A DNA stretch of 64,000 nt from JADCRZ01 sp039921525. GTDB lineage: Bacteria; Bacteroidota; Bacteroidia; Chitinophagales; Chitinophagaceae. Below are positions 34,851-45,408 of the stretch, one piece after another. Under the pieces are notes generated by a model that did no database searches, had not been told where the DNA came from, and worked only from the letters and a program-made list of their open reading frames with translations. The DNA lies in contig JBDSBP010000348.1 in NCBI GenBank assembly GCA_039921525.1, positions 1 to 64,000 on the forward strand. Direction: 5' to 3'. Positions within the stretch are counted from its first letter, which is position 1, and each line of letters begins with the position of its first letter. Made by a program: the position numbers and the translations under genes.

Positions 34851-37800
34851 TTATTTTGTTAGATCGTTGAACACAGAAATCATTTTATTGAATTTATCAG
34901 TATCCGGAATATCGTTGCCTGCCAGTTCTTCTACCCACAATTTATATGCGTCGTCAAATTCTCGCATTTGACTATGATCTAACCAGTATACATGCGGATA
35001 GATATGAGAAGGTGTTTCCATGTATATGGTTTTTTCCAGCAGATGCATGAATGCGGGATCTCTGAACCTTTTTGGCCAACTGGGAATAAAAATAGAAATC
35101 TGCAGTGAATAAGGATCGGTATAATAAGAAATGTTTTCATCATCTGCCTCGCCAATAACAAATCCTTTTTCATACGAAAAAAATTCAACCAGCCTTGCTA
35201 TTTCTTCATTGATGTCTTTGTTATCCAGGTTATGATAACTTCTCCTGCTTTCTGCCAGGTATCTTCCATTAGCCATTATTTTAAATTTCTTGCCATCACG
35301 AACGTCATAAATTTCATAGTTTGTAACCTCAGCGCCAAACTCTCCTATCTGTTGGATCCTCCGGGTAAGGTGCCTGTAAAAAATAAATTCTTCATTCACC
35401 ACCAGCAATTCAGTATCATCTTTCATAAAACTCAACTTCCAGATTGTTCTGTTTTTATTGCTTTGATCTGCTACCTGGGCTTTCTTGAATTTATAGGGCG
35501 ACTCTTCCACAACGTTATCCGTTGTAGTTGCTATCTCTGGCTTTGTTCTTATCTTCAAAAAATCTACGATATCCGCGTTTGATGTGGCTGCAGACCTTCT
35601 GAGTTCTTCTCTTGGGCCAATCCTGGGGCGGAGTAAGATATGCTCTATTACATGAAAATTTTCATCATTGGAATAATCATTCAGCGTATCCAGTGTTTTT
35701 TTAAAATTAAGATCCCGTACATCTTTATTATGAAAATCTTCACTGTATGCCACATCTTCCGGTTTACCTTCCGGCGTTTGTCTCTTTAATTGAAAATTCC
35801 ATTTATCCCTCTTTCCTTCCTTTTCATATAAACTGATGTCTAAACCCTGTTCAAGAATATAATTTAGAATTTCCCTGGCCTCGCTTTCAAACTCGTATTC
35901 AATACTGCGCAGCATCACGTATTCCGGGTTATCAGGAGCTGTTAATTCAACAACATATCTAATTATGCCAAGCTTCTCCCCTTTTACAATATTGATGGAT
36001 TCCGGAGCAACGGTTCTCCTGTTATAGTTATGTATTCCAAGCAACCGGCAAATGCGTTTTTTAACGCCTACCACATTATCCGTATCCCATGATTTACCGG
36101 AATATGTGTAATCAAATCCCTGTCCACGGCAACTGCTGATCTCAATATAATCCGATAAAAACGCAATTTTGTCTTTTATCAATTCTTTGCCGGCATGCTT
36201 GCCAAGATACTGATTCATGAAAAATGTATAGTTTGTCATGGTTTCGGAAAACCTCGACATCAAATGGTCTAAGATGATATTGCGTTTCTTAATAAAACTT
36301 CCTTCGGTTTCAATAATTTTATGTTGCGCGTCCTTGTAATTATTTGAATTTATGAATAATGCTTCCAGGTCATTAACCCCCTGTACCAATTCCGGAAAAT
36401 ATGTTTGATTCAATGATGTATCAAAAGAAAATAGTTCCCGCGTATGCGCAAGTTGCGAAAGATAATCTGACATTATTTGTTCAAATACCATTAAAAACCC
36501 TCTAAGCTGGAGTGTTAACTTTTTAGGTTTACCAAGACTATCTATTTGATATCTTTTGTAAGCTTCTTTTAGTTTTAACAGGTCTTCACTACTGGTTACC
36601 TGGATCAATGATTTCTTCACATCCCTTATAGCAAGATCCTGTAAAATTCTCGATTTATACGAAAGTGCAGGTTGCCTTGATTTGTTAGCATACAATTTAT
36701 ATAGCTGGTCCTTTATCGCCGTTGGTGTTTCTGGCACCGAAAACATTTCACTGACTATTTTTTTTAGTACCTCAAAAATTGACTTGTCATCCAGCAGGCG
36801 ATCAATTATTTCTTTTATCCAGGTAGCGTCGTTATACGATTTAGCCGTTAATTCATGAAGTATTTTTATGGCAGGTTCATGATACCTTATTTCAGCCAGC
36901 AAACGATTAATTACTATTCTCAAGTTAACACCCACTTTTTCATCGAGCAATTCCTCAACAGCGCGCATTACCGACATCTCGTCAACCGTGTCATCAATGT
37001 ATTTTTCAGACATTCCATAAATTACAGGAAGACTTTTTTGAAAGGGGAAATAGTCAGCGACATTCATAAATTCGCCTACAGGCACAGGCAGATCTTTTCC
37101 GATTCCTTTGAGCCTTGACTTAAAATCTCCTGACTGCAGAAAGTTGAATATTGCTTCCACCCGTTTGTTATCGGGTTGTTTGTTCTTATCATCCCGATGC
37201 CGGTCTCCGCTTCTGTCGAAGGTTATACTGGAGTTTTTAATATCCAGTTTTGGCGCTTTCTGTTTGTCCTTCACATTATTTATCCATTCGGTAAAATCTG
37301 AAAAGGGTGAGGGTGATGTTCCAAATTTAAATTTCTTTATGGCAATTATTCCTTCGAGCCCTGATATGAGATTAACAATATCAGACAGGTGAATATCCTT
37401 AAACCGTTCTGATTTTTCCAGTTCATTCGTATCAATGAAACCGTACTTTAAAACGGGGCCATTAAAAATTTCTTCCGCCGAACAATCTTTTTCGAGCATC
37501 TGCTCCAGGGTGTAAAAATTGATACGGGGTGAAAAAAAATCCTGGATAACTTTATAAATGCGGGCATTTACCATTTCAATATCCGTTCCTTCACTTACCT
37601 GAACCTGCGCTTCGATAGGAAAATATTCATAATCCACCGCGGCAACGCTTATAAAATCTTCACATAGATTCCGATGGTTTTGCAACTTTTTTTTAATAAC
37701 CTCCGCTACGTCATCACTTTTTTTATCCTCGATAATAAAATCTTCATAATCAACAAACACATTGTATAATCCTCTTAAACGTAAAACATCTTCGCCCTTC

Positions 37801-38234
37801 CTGGGATCATAGGACAGCAGGTATTCCGATTCTGTTTTCTGGATGTACATCGATATTTCATAATCATCGCTTTTCTCGATCCAGGCGTTCCTCACACCTT
37901 CTGTATCAATGATAAGTTTTCTATAATCCAGTAAGGTGAGGGGGTTACACGGCAATATTTGCCTGGCAGTATAAAAAGTCTTTTGCCAGTTATGGGGAGA
38001 CTGCTTTTCTAAAGTAAGCAAGTCTTTTATATCGAAAGAGGCCCGGTATCCCAGGTCAGTTAGGGCATAACAGATTGCTTCTAAAAGTGTAATACCGGGG
38101 TCATGCGTATTATAGTCTGTCCATAGTTCACCAGACAAACTCTGAATGAGGCTGATCCCTTCCTTTCTTAGAAAAGAATAATCCTGGGCATGAGGAATTT
38201 CGCTATTTTGATCAATTGATAGTGATGCAGCCAT
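34851..38234 (-). CDS. CIS baseplate component, Afp12-like
   Basis: A 1127-residue protein. The N terminus holds the conserved segment WTDYNTHDPGITLLEAICYA followed by LTDLGYR, shared with CIS proteins encoded next to the gpJ-like baseplate gene. The rest is mixed alpha/beta with no domain I recognise; HVIEHILLRPR and HIYPHVYWLD near the C terminus also recur in the family. Position after the gpJ-like gene and before the tape-measure-family gene supports an Afp12/Pvc12-type wedge protein. It overlaps neither neighbour but is spaced by only 5 bp from the downstream gene. Confidence 0.8.
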   Translation of the reverse strand: MAASLSIDQNSEIPHAQDYSFLRKEGISLIQSLSGELWTDYNTHDPGITLLEAICYALTDLGYRASFDIKDLLTLEKQSPHNWQKTFYTARQILPCNPLTLLDYRKLIIDTEGVRNAWIEKSDDYEISMYIQKTESEYLLSYDPRKGEDVLRLRGLYNVFVDYEDFIIEDKKSDDVAEVIKKKLQNHRNLCEDFISVAAVDYEYFPIEAQVQVSEGTDIEMVNARIYKVIQDFFSPRINFYTLEQMLEKDCSAEEIFNGPVLKYGFIDTNELEKSERFKDIHLSDIVNLISGLEGIIAIKKFKFGTSPSPFSDFTEWINNVKDKQKAPKLDIKNSSITFDRSGDRHRDDKNKQPDNKRVEAIFNFLQSGDFKSRLKGIGKDLPVPVGEFMNVADYFPFQKSLPVIYGMSEKYIDDTVDEMSVMRAVEELLDEKVGVNLRIVINRLLAEIRYHEPAIKILHELTAKSYNDATWIKEIIDRLLDDKSIFEVLKKIVSEMFSVPETPTAIKDQLYKLYANKSRQPALSYKSRILQDLAIRDVKKSLIQVTSSEDLLKLKEAYKRYQIDSLGKPKKLTLQLRGFLMVFEQIMSDYLSQLAHTRELFSFDTSLNQTYFPELVQGVNDLEALFINSNNYKDAQHKIIETEGSFIKKRNIILDHLMSRFSETMTNYTFFMNQYLGKHAGKELIKDKIAFLSDYIEISSCRGQGFDYTYSGKSWDTDNVVGVKKRICRLLGIHNYNRRTVAPESINIVKGEKLGIIRYVVELTAPDNPEYVMLRSIEYEFESEAREILNYILEQGLDISLYEKEGKRDKWNFQLKRQTPEGKPEDVAYSEDFHNKDVRDLNFKKTLDTLNDYSNDENFHVIEHILLRPRIGPREELRRSAATSNADIVDFLKIRTKPEIATTTDNVVEESPYKFKKAQVADQSNKNRTIWKLSFMKDDTELLVVNEEFIFYRHLTRRIQQIGEFGAEVTNYEIYDVRDGKKFKIMANGRYLAESRRSYHNLDNKDINEEIARLVEFFSYEKGFVIGEADDENISYYTDPYSLQISIFIPSWPKRFRDPAFMHLLEKTIYMETPSHIYPHVYWLDHSQMREFDDAYKLWVEELAGNDIPDTDKFNKMISVFNDLTK

Positions 38235-38378
38235 ACAATGAACATTCGTTTAAATATTTCTAATTTTCTTTTCCTCAAAGGCACGAAGGAACACATGGCA
38301 AGAAACCAGGATAACCTGTTCTTTGTGCTCCTTTGTGTCTCCGGGCCTTTGTGGCGAAAATTTCAACTTTCATGCGTT
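38235..38378. repeat. Inverted simple repeat (CTTTGTG units) between baseplate genes
   Basis: CAAAGGCACGAAGGAACACA-type sequence at about 38276-38296 is complementary to CTTTGTGCTCCTTTGTGTC at about 38321-38340, with a further CCTTTGTG downstream. The block could fold as an imperfect hairpin in the mRNA between the gpJ-like and Afp12-like genes. Confidence 0.5.
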
Positions 38379-41300
38379 TTAATTAACAAGTTCAATTTCA
38401 TGTTTAGGAGCAGAAACCAAAATAGAATGCGCTGTTGTTAATTCCGTTTCCACTCGCGAAGCCAGCTGCCCGGGAGTTGCAATGATTTCCATTTTGCCAT
38501 TATCATTTACTATATACTGTTGTATAACCAGGTCAACAACATAGTTCACATATTCTTTCATATCAATAAAATTTATAATAGAGGACGAATAAATCTTGGC
38601 GGAAAAACTTACAGCGGCTGTATCTCCCGCAGCCCAGGGTGTCAGGAAATTTATCAGGTCCTCGTTTAATTTCTGCAGATAAAAACCCTTATCAATGCCT
38701 GCTTTGAATTTAACCTTACAGCTAATTAAAACATACTCCAATTGCGGATTCACAGCATGTATTTTTGCAAAGGGAGAAGATTTAGCTAATAAAAATTTTT
38801 CAATACTCCTCAGATCAAGATAATTTATTTTTGGCATCAGTACATTAGCGCCAGCATAGTTCCTGTTTCGCAGATCCGGGATAGGTACTACCGTTACATG
38901 ACCCACCGCAAAATGTCCATTATAATAATTATTAAGGCATTTTACTTTAAAAAATGACGAAAATTCATCCAGTATCAGCCTTTCATAATCCCAATTATTA
39001 ATGGCTCTTGATTTATGACGTAAACGCTCACTCACCCGTGAATAATATTCCTTATCATTTTCACCCAGTTTGCCGTTAAAAGACGGAGCCGGTTGACTAA
39101 CTTTTTTCACTTCCGGTATTTCGTCTACAAGCGTTTTGATTTTTTCAGCCTCCAAAGGTAAAGCCAGGCGGTCGGGATCATTCATATTATCTTTAAACAC
39201 CACTCGTGCGGCTTGTGATCTAACCGCAATAATATTGGGAAATGAATCTGTATCTTGTTCAACGGATGCGCATAACCAATAGAGGGAAGTACTATTAAAC
39301 AATACGCTATTATTAGCCGCATCATATGGTATGGACAATTCAATGATGCCGGTTGTCTGAAGCCCGTATGTGTTATCCGAAACGATATTGTCGCTTGCCA
39401 GTTTAATCCAGTTATCAAAACTCAGGTAAAACCAGTTTACAACAGGCGACTTTTTATCATTTATCCTGGAACCTTCGGCAAGCTGTACCAAAATAGACAC
39501 ATTCTGATTAGGAACCAGGTCCATTATACCGATAAAAAACATGCCCAGCATTTCCCTTGTGGAAGAATTTAGTAAAGACTTAGGGAAAATATATTGGTCA
39601 GAAGAAGCCGCTTTATTTATCGGTACATCGCCGGAAGGGTACAAAAGTGATGCTTCAAATATGCCCAACGGATTTATTCGAAATATTTTGTCGTTATCGT
39701 CGGCAGACAATTGCTTATCCGATGAATAATTTAAAGAAATAGTATTTACCTGTGGTGAATAAGGCGGGGGAGGTATTTCAAGAGCTGAAAGATGAATGGC
39801 AATTTTTTTTGCAATCATATCGTTGATCACCAGGTTAACTTCGTCAAATTCCTTTCTCAATATGGGCGCCAGTTCCTCTACGTCAGGGATATTATTTACC
39901 CTTGTGGCCAATATCTCATCAACAATATTTATGATCGTTTTATTGATGGCAGCGTTCGTTTCATTTTTGATCAGGTTTACCAGTTCCTGGTCAGATGGCA
40001 TAACAAAATGAGCTTTCCTGTTTATAGTTTCTTTTACTTCGTCGACGACATTAATTAAACCCTCTTTGTCCTTATCATAATGTACGTTTTTATCAACCAG
40101 GCGAATGTTCCGTAAAAATTTTAATATGCTCTCCACAAAACCGGAATCATTTACCATCATATTACCATCTTCTGTATCGTCGGTATTTCCCCCAACCTGG
40201 CCCGGTCCTCTTGATGTTACTTTTTCATTATTGTACTCACGAATTATTCCACTCAGGGCTTTTATGATCTGGGTTTTTGCAAGTTCGTCGTCTTTCTGAA
40301 ACTGCAAAATGTCGTAGATTACTTTTAACGAGCGGGATCTTTCTTTAATGTCTTCAGGTAATTTAATCGAGATTTTGGAATCGCTCAGTTCATTCTTTAT
40401 TACCTTATAATAATCCACGCCGGAAGACTTCGAATTGGCAATCTCCATTACTGTGGAGGTAATTAACTGCGGGTAAACACTGTGTCCAAAATCAGGATAG
40501 TTTAATTTCAACCGGATGGTACCATTCTTTTTTGTTGTATCATATGAAGGGATGCCAATATCGGCCTTCGCTGACACATTTTTCTGTTTTAATTTATCTA
40601 CATTAAGTTTAATTGATTTAAACTTGGGATTATTGGCATTGGGATCAATGATGGAAAAATCAGAGATTTTCTTCCAGCGTTTGCCATCTAATAAACTTAA
40701 GGAAGCAGTGAATTTATTCGAATCATAAGGAGGAAGATATTTCTGGTAATAAATATTAAAATTATCGGGTAATACCCATTCCATATTCACGGACAGTTCC
40801 AGGATCTTCTTGTAAAAAAGATCCCCACATCCTATATAAAAGGAAGAACCGACTTTTGGAGAAGCGGTGAAGGGATAAAATGGTTTTTTATTATCTAAAA
40901 TGGTTTCATCATTTTCCAATATCAAATCACTGACTCCATCGAAGCTTATTTTTGACAGGATATTTCCAACCTGTACTATTATTTTAACTCCTTTTACCTG
41001 CAGGTTCTTGAGTGTACAAAGCTGGCTTACCTGGTCTGTATATGCACCGGATGGCTGTTCATCTGTATTAAACGAAGCCGTAGGGTATTTGAGAATACAC
41101 TGCAATACAGGAAATGCGGTATCAAAATTTCCATCGTGCAGTTCTTTATCAAAAGGCACAATGGCTTGTTCCTGCTTAATGGAAATGCTGAATTGTAATT
41201 CCAGCTTGCTTTCTTCAATCTTCTTTAAGGATCTTATGACGAGTTCACTTTTAGGATCATCGCTGCTGATCCATCCTTTTTCAGCAGTCAGGAGGATCTT

Positions 41301-42668
41301 TATAATATTCTTGTCAAAAATGGCATCTTCTTCACTGGCTGAATTGGCTTTACAGGGTTCTATTTTGCCGGGTGATTCAAAAATAACAGTAACGTTTCGT
41401 TCACCCTTTGCGAGGTAGAACTGGGATGAAGCTATGGCAAAACCAATTTCGGCAGGAAGACCTGTTTTGGGATCTCCAAATATTTTGGGTAATTCCACGG
41501 GAATAAGACTGGATTCCTGCGCTTGTTTCGGATCCAGAGGAATTTCATTTCTATAATAATTGAGCGTTTCATTGTTTTCATTGCGATCTATAAAAAGCGT
41601 TTGCAGCGATTGCACACTAGCTTTATTTATTATTATATCTTTTTCTGTTTCATAAATTAACTCTTTGTTTTTTTTGTCTTTGCCTGCCGATACCTGTGTG
41701 CCCTTTTTAATTTCACCTTCCTTAAAACCTTTTGCCAGTTCAAAAATGACAAATGTTTCATCAGGAACCGCCTTTTTTTCTTTAATCCTTAAAACATCTT
41801 TATAATAAAAATCGAGGTGACGCTGAGGAATTTTATTCATTTCCTCTTTTACATAGTCAAATAACCGGAGGAAGGCGATAACCAAGGCTACATGCGGATG
41901 GTGATTATGACCATGCTGCTGATTTTTTTGAATAGCTTCTTCAAAGTAAGTAGCACATCTTCTAACAATCGATTCTATCGCATGAAAAATGGTATCAAAT
42001 GTATTGCTAAGAAGAAGCGATGCCCGGGTAAGTTTATCCTCCGCGTCATTACCTCTGAATATCTGTTCGCGTAATGCAATGTTTTCAGGGTCTTTAGCTT
42101 CCCATATAGGATCCAATGTAGAAAGGTCTTTTCTGAATTTATCCAGTTTAGAACGATTGTCAAGAAGACTGTAACCGTAAATTAACATCTCCCGGATATT
42201 TTCCAGTTCTTTTTTTAGATAAGAACGGATATAAAGGTTAAAATCCATTTGCAAAGTACTATCCTGGGCGGATAGCACATACCATTCATTTATTTTTTGC
42301 AACCTTGAAAATACATATTCAATTAACTCTATAAAATTTTCAATAGACCTTTCTTCGTTAAATTTTGAAAATAAAAAGGTATATAATTCCCTGATTTCAT
42401 CTACGTTCTTTGTGGCGATATTTGCAATCAGGAACAGGATATCATTTTTGAAAAAATACTCCCAGCTTTTTTTGAAATCAACGTGCTCATCTTCGGCATT
42501 GACAAATAACAGGTTTTTAGAATACCGCTGCATATACGCAATGATATCCTGCAATCGCCGGTCATCCATCAACAAATTATTCTTATGAAGGGCCGGCACA
42601 TATCTCTCCTGCCTGGATGTTCCTTCCTGTTTTAGAAGATTTCTTATTTTTTGTAAACTGGTGTGCAC
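38379..42668 (-). CDS. CIS baseplate protein J/gp6-like (Afp11-like)
   Basis: A 1429-residue protein, the largest in the window. The C-terminal third contains the baseplate-J hallmark SERLRHKSRAINNWDYERLI followed by FFKVKCLNNYY, and the usual PKINYLDLRSIEKFLLAKSSPFAKIHAVNP block (shown in part) of the gp6/gpJ fold. The N-terminal two thirds are family-specific helical and beta segments. In Afp/PVC particles the homologue forms the wedge ring around the spike. It is longer than phage gpJ, as is normal for CIS versions. It comes after gp25 with a 258-bp gap that holds heptad arrays. Confidence 0.87.
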   Translation of the reverse strand: MHTSLQKIRNLLKQEGTSRQERYVPALHKNNLLMDDRRLQDIIAYMQRYSKNLLFVNAEDEHVDFKKSWEYFFKNDILFLIANIATKNVDEIRELYTFLFSKFNEERSIENFIELIEYVFSRLQKINEWYVLSAQDSTLQMDFNLYIRSYLKKELENIREMLIYGYSLLDNRSKLDKFRKDLSTLDPIWEAKDPENIALREQIFRGNDAEDKLTRASLLLSNTFDTIFHAIESIVRRCATYFEEAIQKNQQHGHNHHPHVALVIAFLRLFDYVKEEMNKIPQRHLDFYYKDVLRIKEKKAVPDETFVIFELAKGFKEGEIKKGTQVSAGKDKKNKELIYETEKDIIINKASVQSLQTLFIDRNENNETLNYYRNEIPLDPKQAQESSLIPVELPKIFGDPKTGLPAEIGFAIASSQFYLAKGERNVTVIFESPGKIEPCKANSASEEDAIFDKNIIKILLTAEKGWISSDDPKSELVIRSLKKIEESKLELQFSISIKQEQAIVPFDKELHDGNFDTAFPVLQCILKYPTASFNTDEQPSGAYTDQVSQLCTLKNLQVKGVKIIVQVGNILSKISFDGVSDLILENDETILDNKKPFYPFTASPKVGSSFYIGCGDLFYKKILELSVNMEWVLPDNFNIYYQKYLPPYDSNKFTASLSLLDGKRWKKISDFSIIDPNANNPKFKSIKLNVDKLKQKNVSAKADIGIPSYDTTKKNGTIRLKLNYPDFGHSVYPQLITSTVMEIANSKSSGVDYYKVIKNELSDSKISIKLPEDIKERSRSLKVIYDILQFQKDDELAKTQIIKALSGIIREYNNEKVTSRGPGQVGGNTDDTEDGNMMVNDSGFVESILKFLRNIRLVDKNVHYDKDKEGLINVVDEVKETINRKAHFVMPSDQELVNLIKNETNAAINKTIINIVDEILATRVNNIPDVEELAPILRKEFDEVNLVINDMIAKKIAIHLSALEIPPPPYSPQVNTISLNYSSDKQLSADDNDKIFRINPLGIFEASLLYPSGDVPINKAASSDQYIFPKSLLNSSTREMLGMFFIGIMDLVPNQNVSILVQLAEGSRINDKKSPVVNWFYLSFDNWIKLASDNIVSDNTYGLQTTGIIELSIPYDAANNSVLFNSTSLYWLCASVEQDTDSFPNIIAVRSQAARVVFKDNMNDPDRLALPLEAEKIKTLVDEIPEVKKVSQPAPSFNGKLGENDKEYYSRVSERLRHKSRAINNWDYERLILDEFSSFFKVKCLNNYYNGHFAVGHVTVVPIPDLRNRNYAGANVLMPKINYLDLRSIEKFLLAKSSPFAKIHAVNPQLEYVLISCKVKFKAGIDKGFYLQKLNEDLINFLTPWAAGDTAAVSFSAKIYSSSIINFIDMKEYVNYVVDLVIQQYIVNDNGKMEIIATPGQLASRVETELTTAHSILVSAPKHEIELVN

Positions 42669-42696
42669 CTGATTAAATTTTATCTGGCATTAATTG

Positions 42697-42754
42697 TTTA
42701 TGGTTAATGGTTAATTGTTAATGACAATTGACAATGACCATAGACGATTGACAT
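42697..42754. repeat. Mixed heptad array, GTTAATK then ATTGACR-like units
   Basis: Units GTTTATG, GTTAATG, GTTAATT and GTTAATG are followed by ACAATTG/ATTGAC-like units. The transition within one array suggests that one heptad family can drift into another. Confidence 0.7.
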
Positions 42755-42851
42755 CCAATCATTCTACCCTACGAATAATGCCTCTGTTTCGGGTTTCAGA
42801 AACCTATAGTGACCATTTTCTATAATCATTTCACTCCCTTGTTGTTTTCAC

Positions 42852-42928
42852 ACCTCACACCTCACACCTCACACCTCACACCTCATACCTCATACCTCAT
42901 ACCTCATACCTCTTACCTCACACCTGTC
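42852..42928. repeat. Heptanucleotide array, ACCTCAY family
   Basis: Eleven units: four ACCTCAC, four ACCTCAT, ACCTCTT, ACCTCAC and ACCTGTC. The last unit overlaps the TGA stop codon of the gp25 gene, so the array is part of the 3' end of that reading frame. Confidence 0.9.
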
Positions 42929-43340
42929 AAAGTGCAAGATTAGTCGCTTCTTTAATATAAAAAGGATACACATAATTATACCGGTTATTGGTAGCTGTTA
43001 CCGTATAATGTATCTCTATATCAAGGCGGCCATTATCGATAACAGAGGGTTGAATACTAACATCATTTAAAACGATCCTTGGCTCATTAAAGAGTATTTC
43101 ATCAGCGATGATCGCTTCCATGTAGGTAATGGCACTCCTGTTGATAGGTGTAAAAATGAAAGTTGACAATGCCGAGCCAAAATTTGGATGCATTACTCTC
43201 TCTCCCACATTTGTTGAAAAAAGTACATCAAGGCTGTTTTTGATATCTTCTTCACCCGTTAACATAACTACGGTTTCTTTTTTAAATTCAATGGGGAACT
43301 TCCAGCCGGTTCCCATGAAATCATTATATGTATTTTCCAT
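42927..43340 (-). CDS. GPW/gp25-family baseplate protein
   Basis: A 137-residue protein of the gp25 (lysozyme-like fold, no lytic activity) family. The hallmark stretch is VMLTGEEDIKNSLDVLFSTN followed by VGERVMHPNFGS; the RxxxPxFGS-type motif is clear. It forms part of the inner baseplate that couples the sheath to the spike and is the Afp9/Pvc9 equivalent. It begins 3 bp after the PAAR stop codon. Confidence 0.9.
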   Translation of the reverse strand: MENTYNDFMGTGWKFPIEFKKETVVMLTGEEDIKNSLDVLFSTNVGERVMHPNFGSALSTFIFTPINRSAITYMEAIIADEILFNEPRIVLNDVSIQPSVIDNGRLDIEIHYTVTATNNRYNYVYPFYIKEATNLAL

Positions 43341-43343
43341 AAT

Positions 43344-43634
43344 TTATCCTCCAATAATAACAGTAAGACAGCCTAGCACAATAATACCGCCATGTGCGGT
43401 CATATCTCCCATCCTTGCCGCAGGCTTGCTGCAAATAAGCACTGTGGCAGAACCCTTTACAATTGTATCCGGTCCACCGGCACACACCAGCATATCGCCT
43501 ACCGTTGCCGCGGGTAAACCGCCTATCATAACAGTAACGGCTCCCGGTGGCAGTATCGGTCCTCCTACGTGGGGTACTACTCCCGAAACCATTGGGCAGG
43601 TATGCATATCAGTTATACGGGCGGCAAATGGCAT
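43344..43634 (-). CDS. PAAR-domain spike tip protein
   Basis: A 96-residue PAAR protein: AARITDMHTCP, PILPPGAVTVMIGGLPAATV, GDMLVCAGGPDTIVKGSATV and PAARMGDMTAHGG. The His/Cys residues in these loops bind the zinc that sharpens the spike. There is no toxin extension, so it is a bare tip, the Afp10 equivalent. It lies 10 bp after the spike gene. Confidence 0.93.
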   Translation of the reverse strand: MPFAARITDMHTCPMVSGVVPHVGGPILPPGAVTVMIGGLPAATVGDMLVCAGGPDTIVKGSATVLICSKPAARMGDMTAHGGIIVLGCLTVIIGG

Positions 43635-43644
43635 TGTTAAAGAG

Positions 43645-45408
43645 TTAATTAATTTTTACTATAGAACCTTTTATTTCTGTTATCCCCGAAGATTGCACGG
43701 AGGCCTGGGCATTGGCCTGCGCACTGAATTTTGCGTTCGCTTTGGCTTCTATATTTATTGATTCCATCTTTATATCCCCGGCAGAGGCTTTCAACGAAAT
43801 ATCCTTTCCGCTTTCTATGATTATCCCGTCTGACGTCATTGAAATTTTATTCCGGTGATCGTCCGATAAAACAATCGAATCAGCATCTTCATCTACTACT
43901 ATCTTTTTTCCTTTGGGCGTTTCAAGGGTCACCGTTTTCTTTTCATCATTAAAAACAAATTTCATTTTACTGCGTGTAACAAACCCTTTTTCATGATTCG
44001 TATCTTTTGCATCGATAGGCGCCGGTTTTGCATTACTGTTAAGCATCCCCAATATTACCGGGTGCCTGGGATCGTCGCTTAAAAATCCAACCACCACTTC
44101 ATCGGCTATTTCCGGGCGAAAAAAACTTCCTCTCTCGTTTCCTGCATCAAGGCTGGCGATCCGCGCCCAGATACCGTCGGCGTTATCTATAAGAGGCAAT
44201 TTTATTTTAACCCGGTGTTGATTATCCGGATCACTTTCCAATTGCATCACAACACCGATCTGCAAACCATGAATACCGGGAATTAATCCTGAAGCCGGTT
44301 TTTCAATAATGTCTTCCCGCTGATAATACCATTGTTCAGGCAGGCCAAACTGGATGTCTGTTTCCCATAACGACTCTCCATAGTTTTGATTAACGCCCGT
44401 AACAAATACATTCCCATTGAATCTTTTACTGAAGCCGATCAATTTTATAACCTGCCCCGGTTTGATTTCCGTAGTTCCATTTATTTTTATTTTTCCGGCA
44501 GCTTTCGACATCCTGCTTTTTAAAAGCTTTGCATTACTCCATAATTTTAATTCATCTTTGTTTACGTTACCGGAATGGTAAAGATGATATTCATTAACAC
44601 CCATTGAACCGGCAAGGTCATCTGCCTTGAGATTACCGCTTTCCTTATATGAAACATTGCCATCGGGAGAATCTTCCAGTTTCTGATCTTTACTGTTCCA
44701 GGAATGGCTTACTACTTTTTTTAATTGCGAACTTCCATTTATTTCACTTTCAAATTCCATCACATCAATGCCATACGTTAACTCCTTTGCAGCTTCCTGG
44801 CTTGTATCAGGCGTTTTTATAATCAGTTTTTCATCATCAGTAAGCACCATCATTCCATTCATCTCGGCCCGGGAAACTATAAAATCCCAATCCATCGAAT
44901 TGTACTGAATCATTTCTTTATGCTGACTGGGTGTAGCGTCCATTTCAAGGTTGCCTTTGTAGCCAGACTGCTTGATAATTTTTTCGAGGATGTCCTTGTC
45001 CGTCATATCAACAAAACAATGATTATTCCTTGCCAACGTTAGTTTTATGGCCGAATCTTTAGCGTCAATAATTAAAATAGAATGTTTATTCTTACTTGAT
45101 TTTAACGCATGTTTTGTAATGATGCCTTTAAAGATTGATTTCGCTTCGGCATGATAGCCCAAGGATATTTCAATCTTGCTTCCGGGTATAAGCGCATCAT
45201 CCTTGCTGCTAATAGCAAAATCCTGCAAAGCCACATCCCCGTCTGTTATAATTATTCTTGCCGAAGCAATTTTATTGAAAGTCCTGGCTACATTCAATGA
45301 AACAATTCCATATTCACCATTGATCGCCTGACCGTTCAACTTTATTTTAAAGTTAACCACATCGGTAGCCTCGTTCCTCGCTGCTAATACAGTACTGCTA
45401 TTGCTCAT
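43645..45408 (-). CDS. CIS spike protein, VgrG/gp5-gp27-like (Afp8-like)
   Basis: A 587-residue protein. The N-terminal half has the gp27-like fold (FNKIASARIIITDGDVALQD; WDFIVSRAEMNGM). A gp5-type OB domain follows (IGVVMQLESDPDNQHRVKIK; GSFFRPEIADEVVVGFLSDD; HPVILGMLNS). The C-terminal 120 residues form the regular beta-helix needle (VTLETPKGKKIVVDED, ISLKASAGDIKMESINIEAK). It trimerises at the tip of the tube. No extra effector domain is present. The gene overlaps the upstream LysM gene by 11 bp. Confidence 0.92.
   Translation of the reverse strand: MSNSSTVLAARNEATDVVNFKIKLNGQAINGEYGIVSLNVARTFNKIASARIIITDGDVALQDFAISSKDDALIPGSKIEISLGYHAEAKSIFKGIITKHALKSSKNKHSILIIDAKDSAIKLTLARNNHCFVDMTDKDILEKIIKQSGYKGNLEMDATPSQHKEMIQYNSMDWDFIVSRAEMNGMMVLTDDEKLIIKTPDTSQEAAKELTYGIDVMEFESEINGSSQLKKVVSHSWNSKDQKLEDSPDGNVSYKESGNLKADDLAGSMGVNEYHLYHSGNVNKDELKLWSNAKLLKSRMSKAAGKIKINGTTEIKPGQVIKLIGFSKRFNGNVFVTGVNQNYGESLWETDIQFGLPEQWYYQREDIIEKPASGLIPGIHGLQIGVVMQLESDPDNQHRVKIKLPLIDNADGIWARIASLDAGNERGSFFRPEIADEVVVGFLSDDPRHPVILGMLNSNAKPAPIDAKDTNHEKGFVTRSKMKFVFNDEKKTVTLETPKGKKIVVDEDADSIVLSDDHRNKISMTSDGIIIESGKDISLKASAGDIKMESINIEAKANAKFSAQANAQASVQSSGITEIKGSIVKIN

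Noticed and set aside
42852..42928. CRISPR-like array
   Set aside because: Tandem 7-bp units have no unique spacers and no cas genes are near. They are simple heptad repeats.
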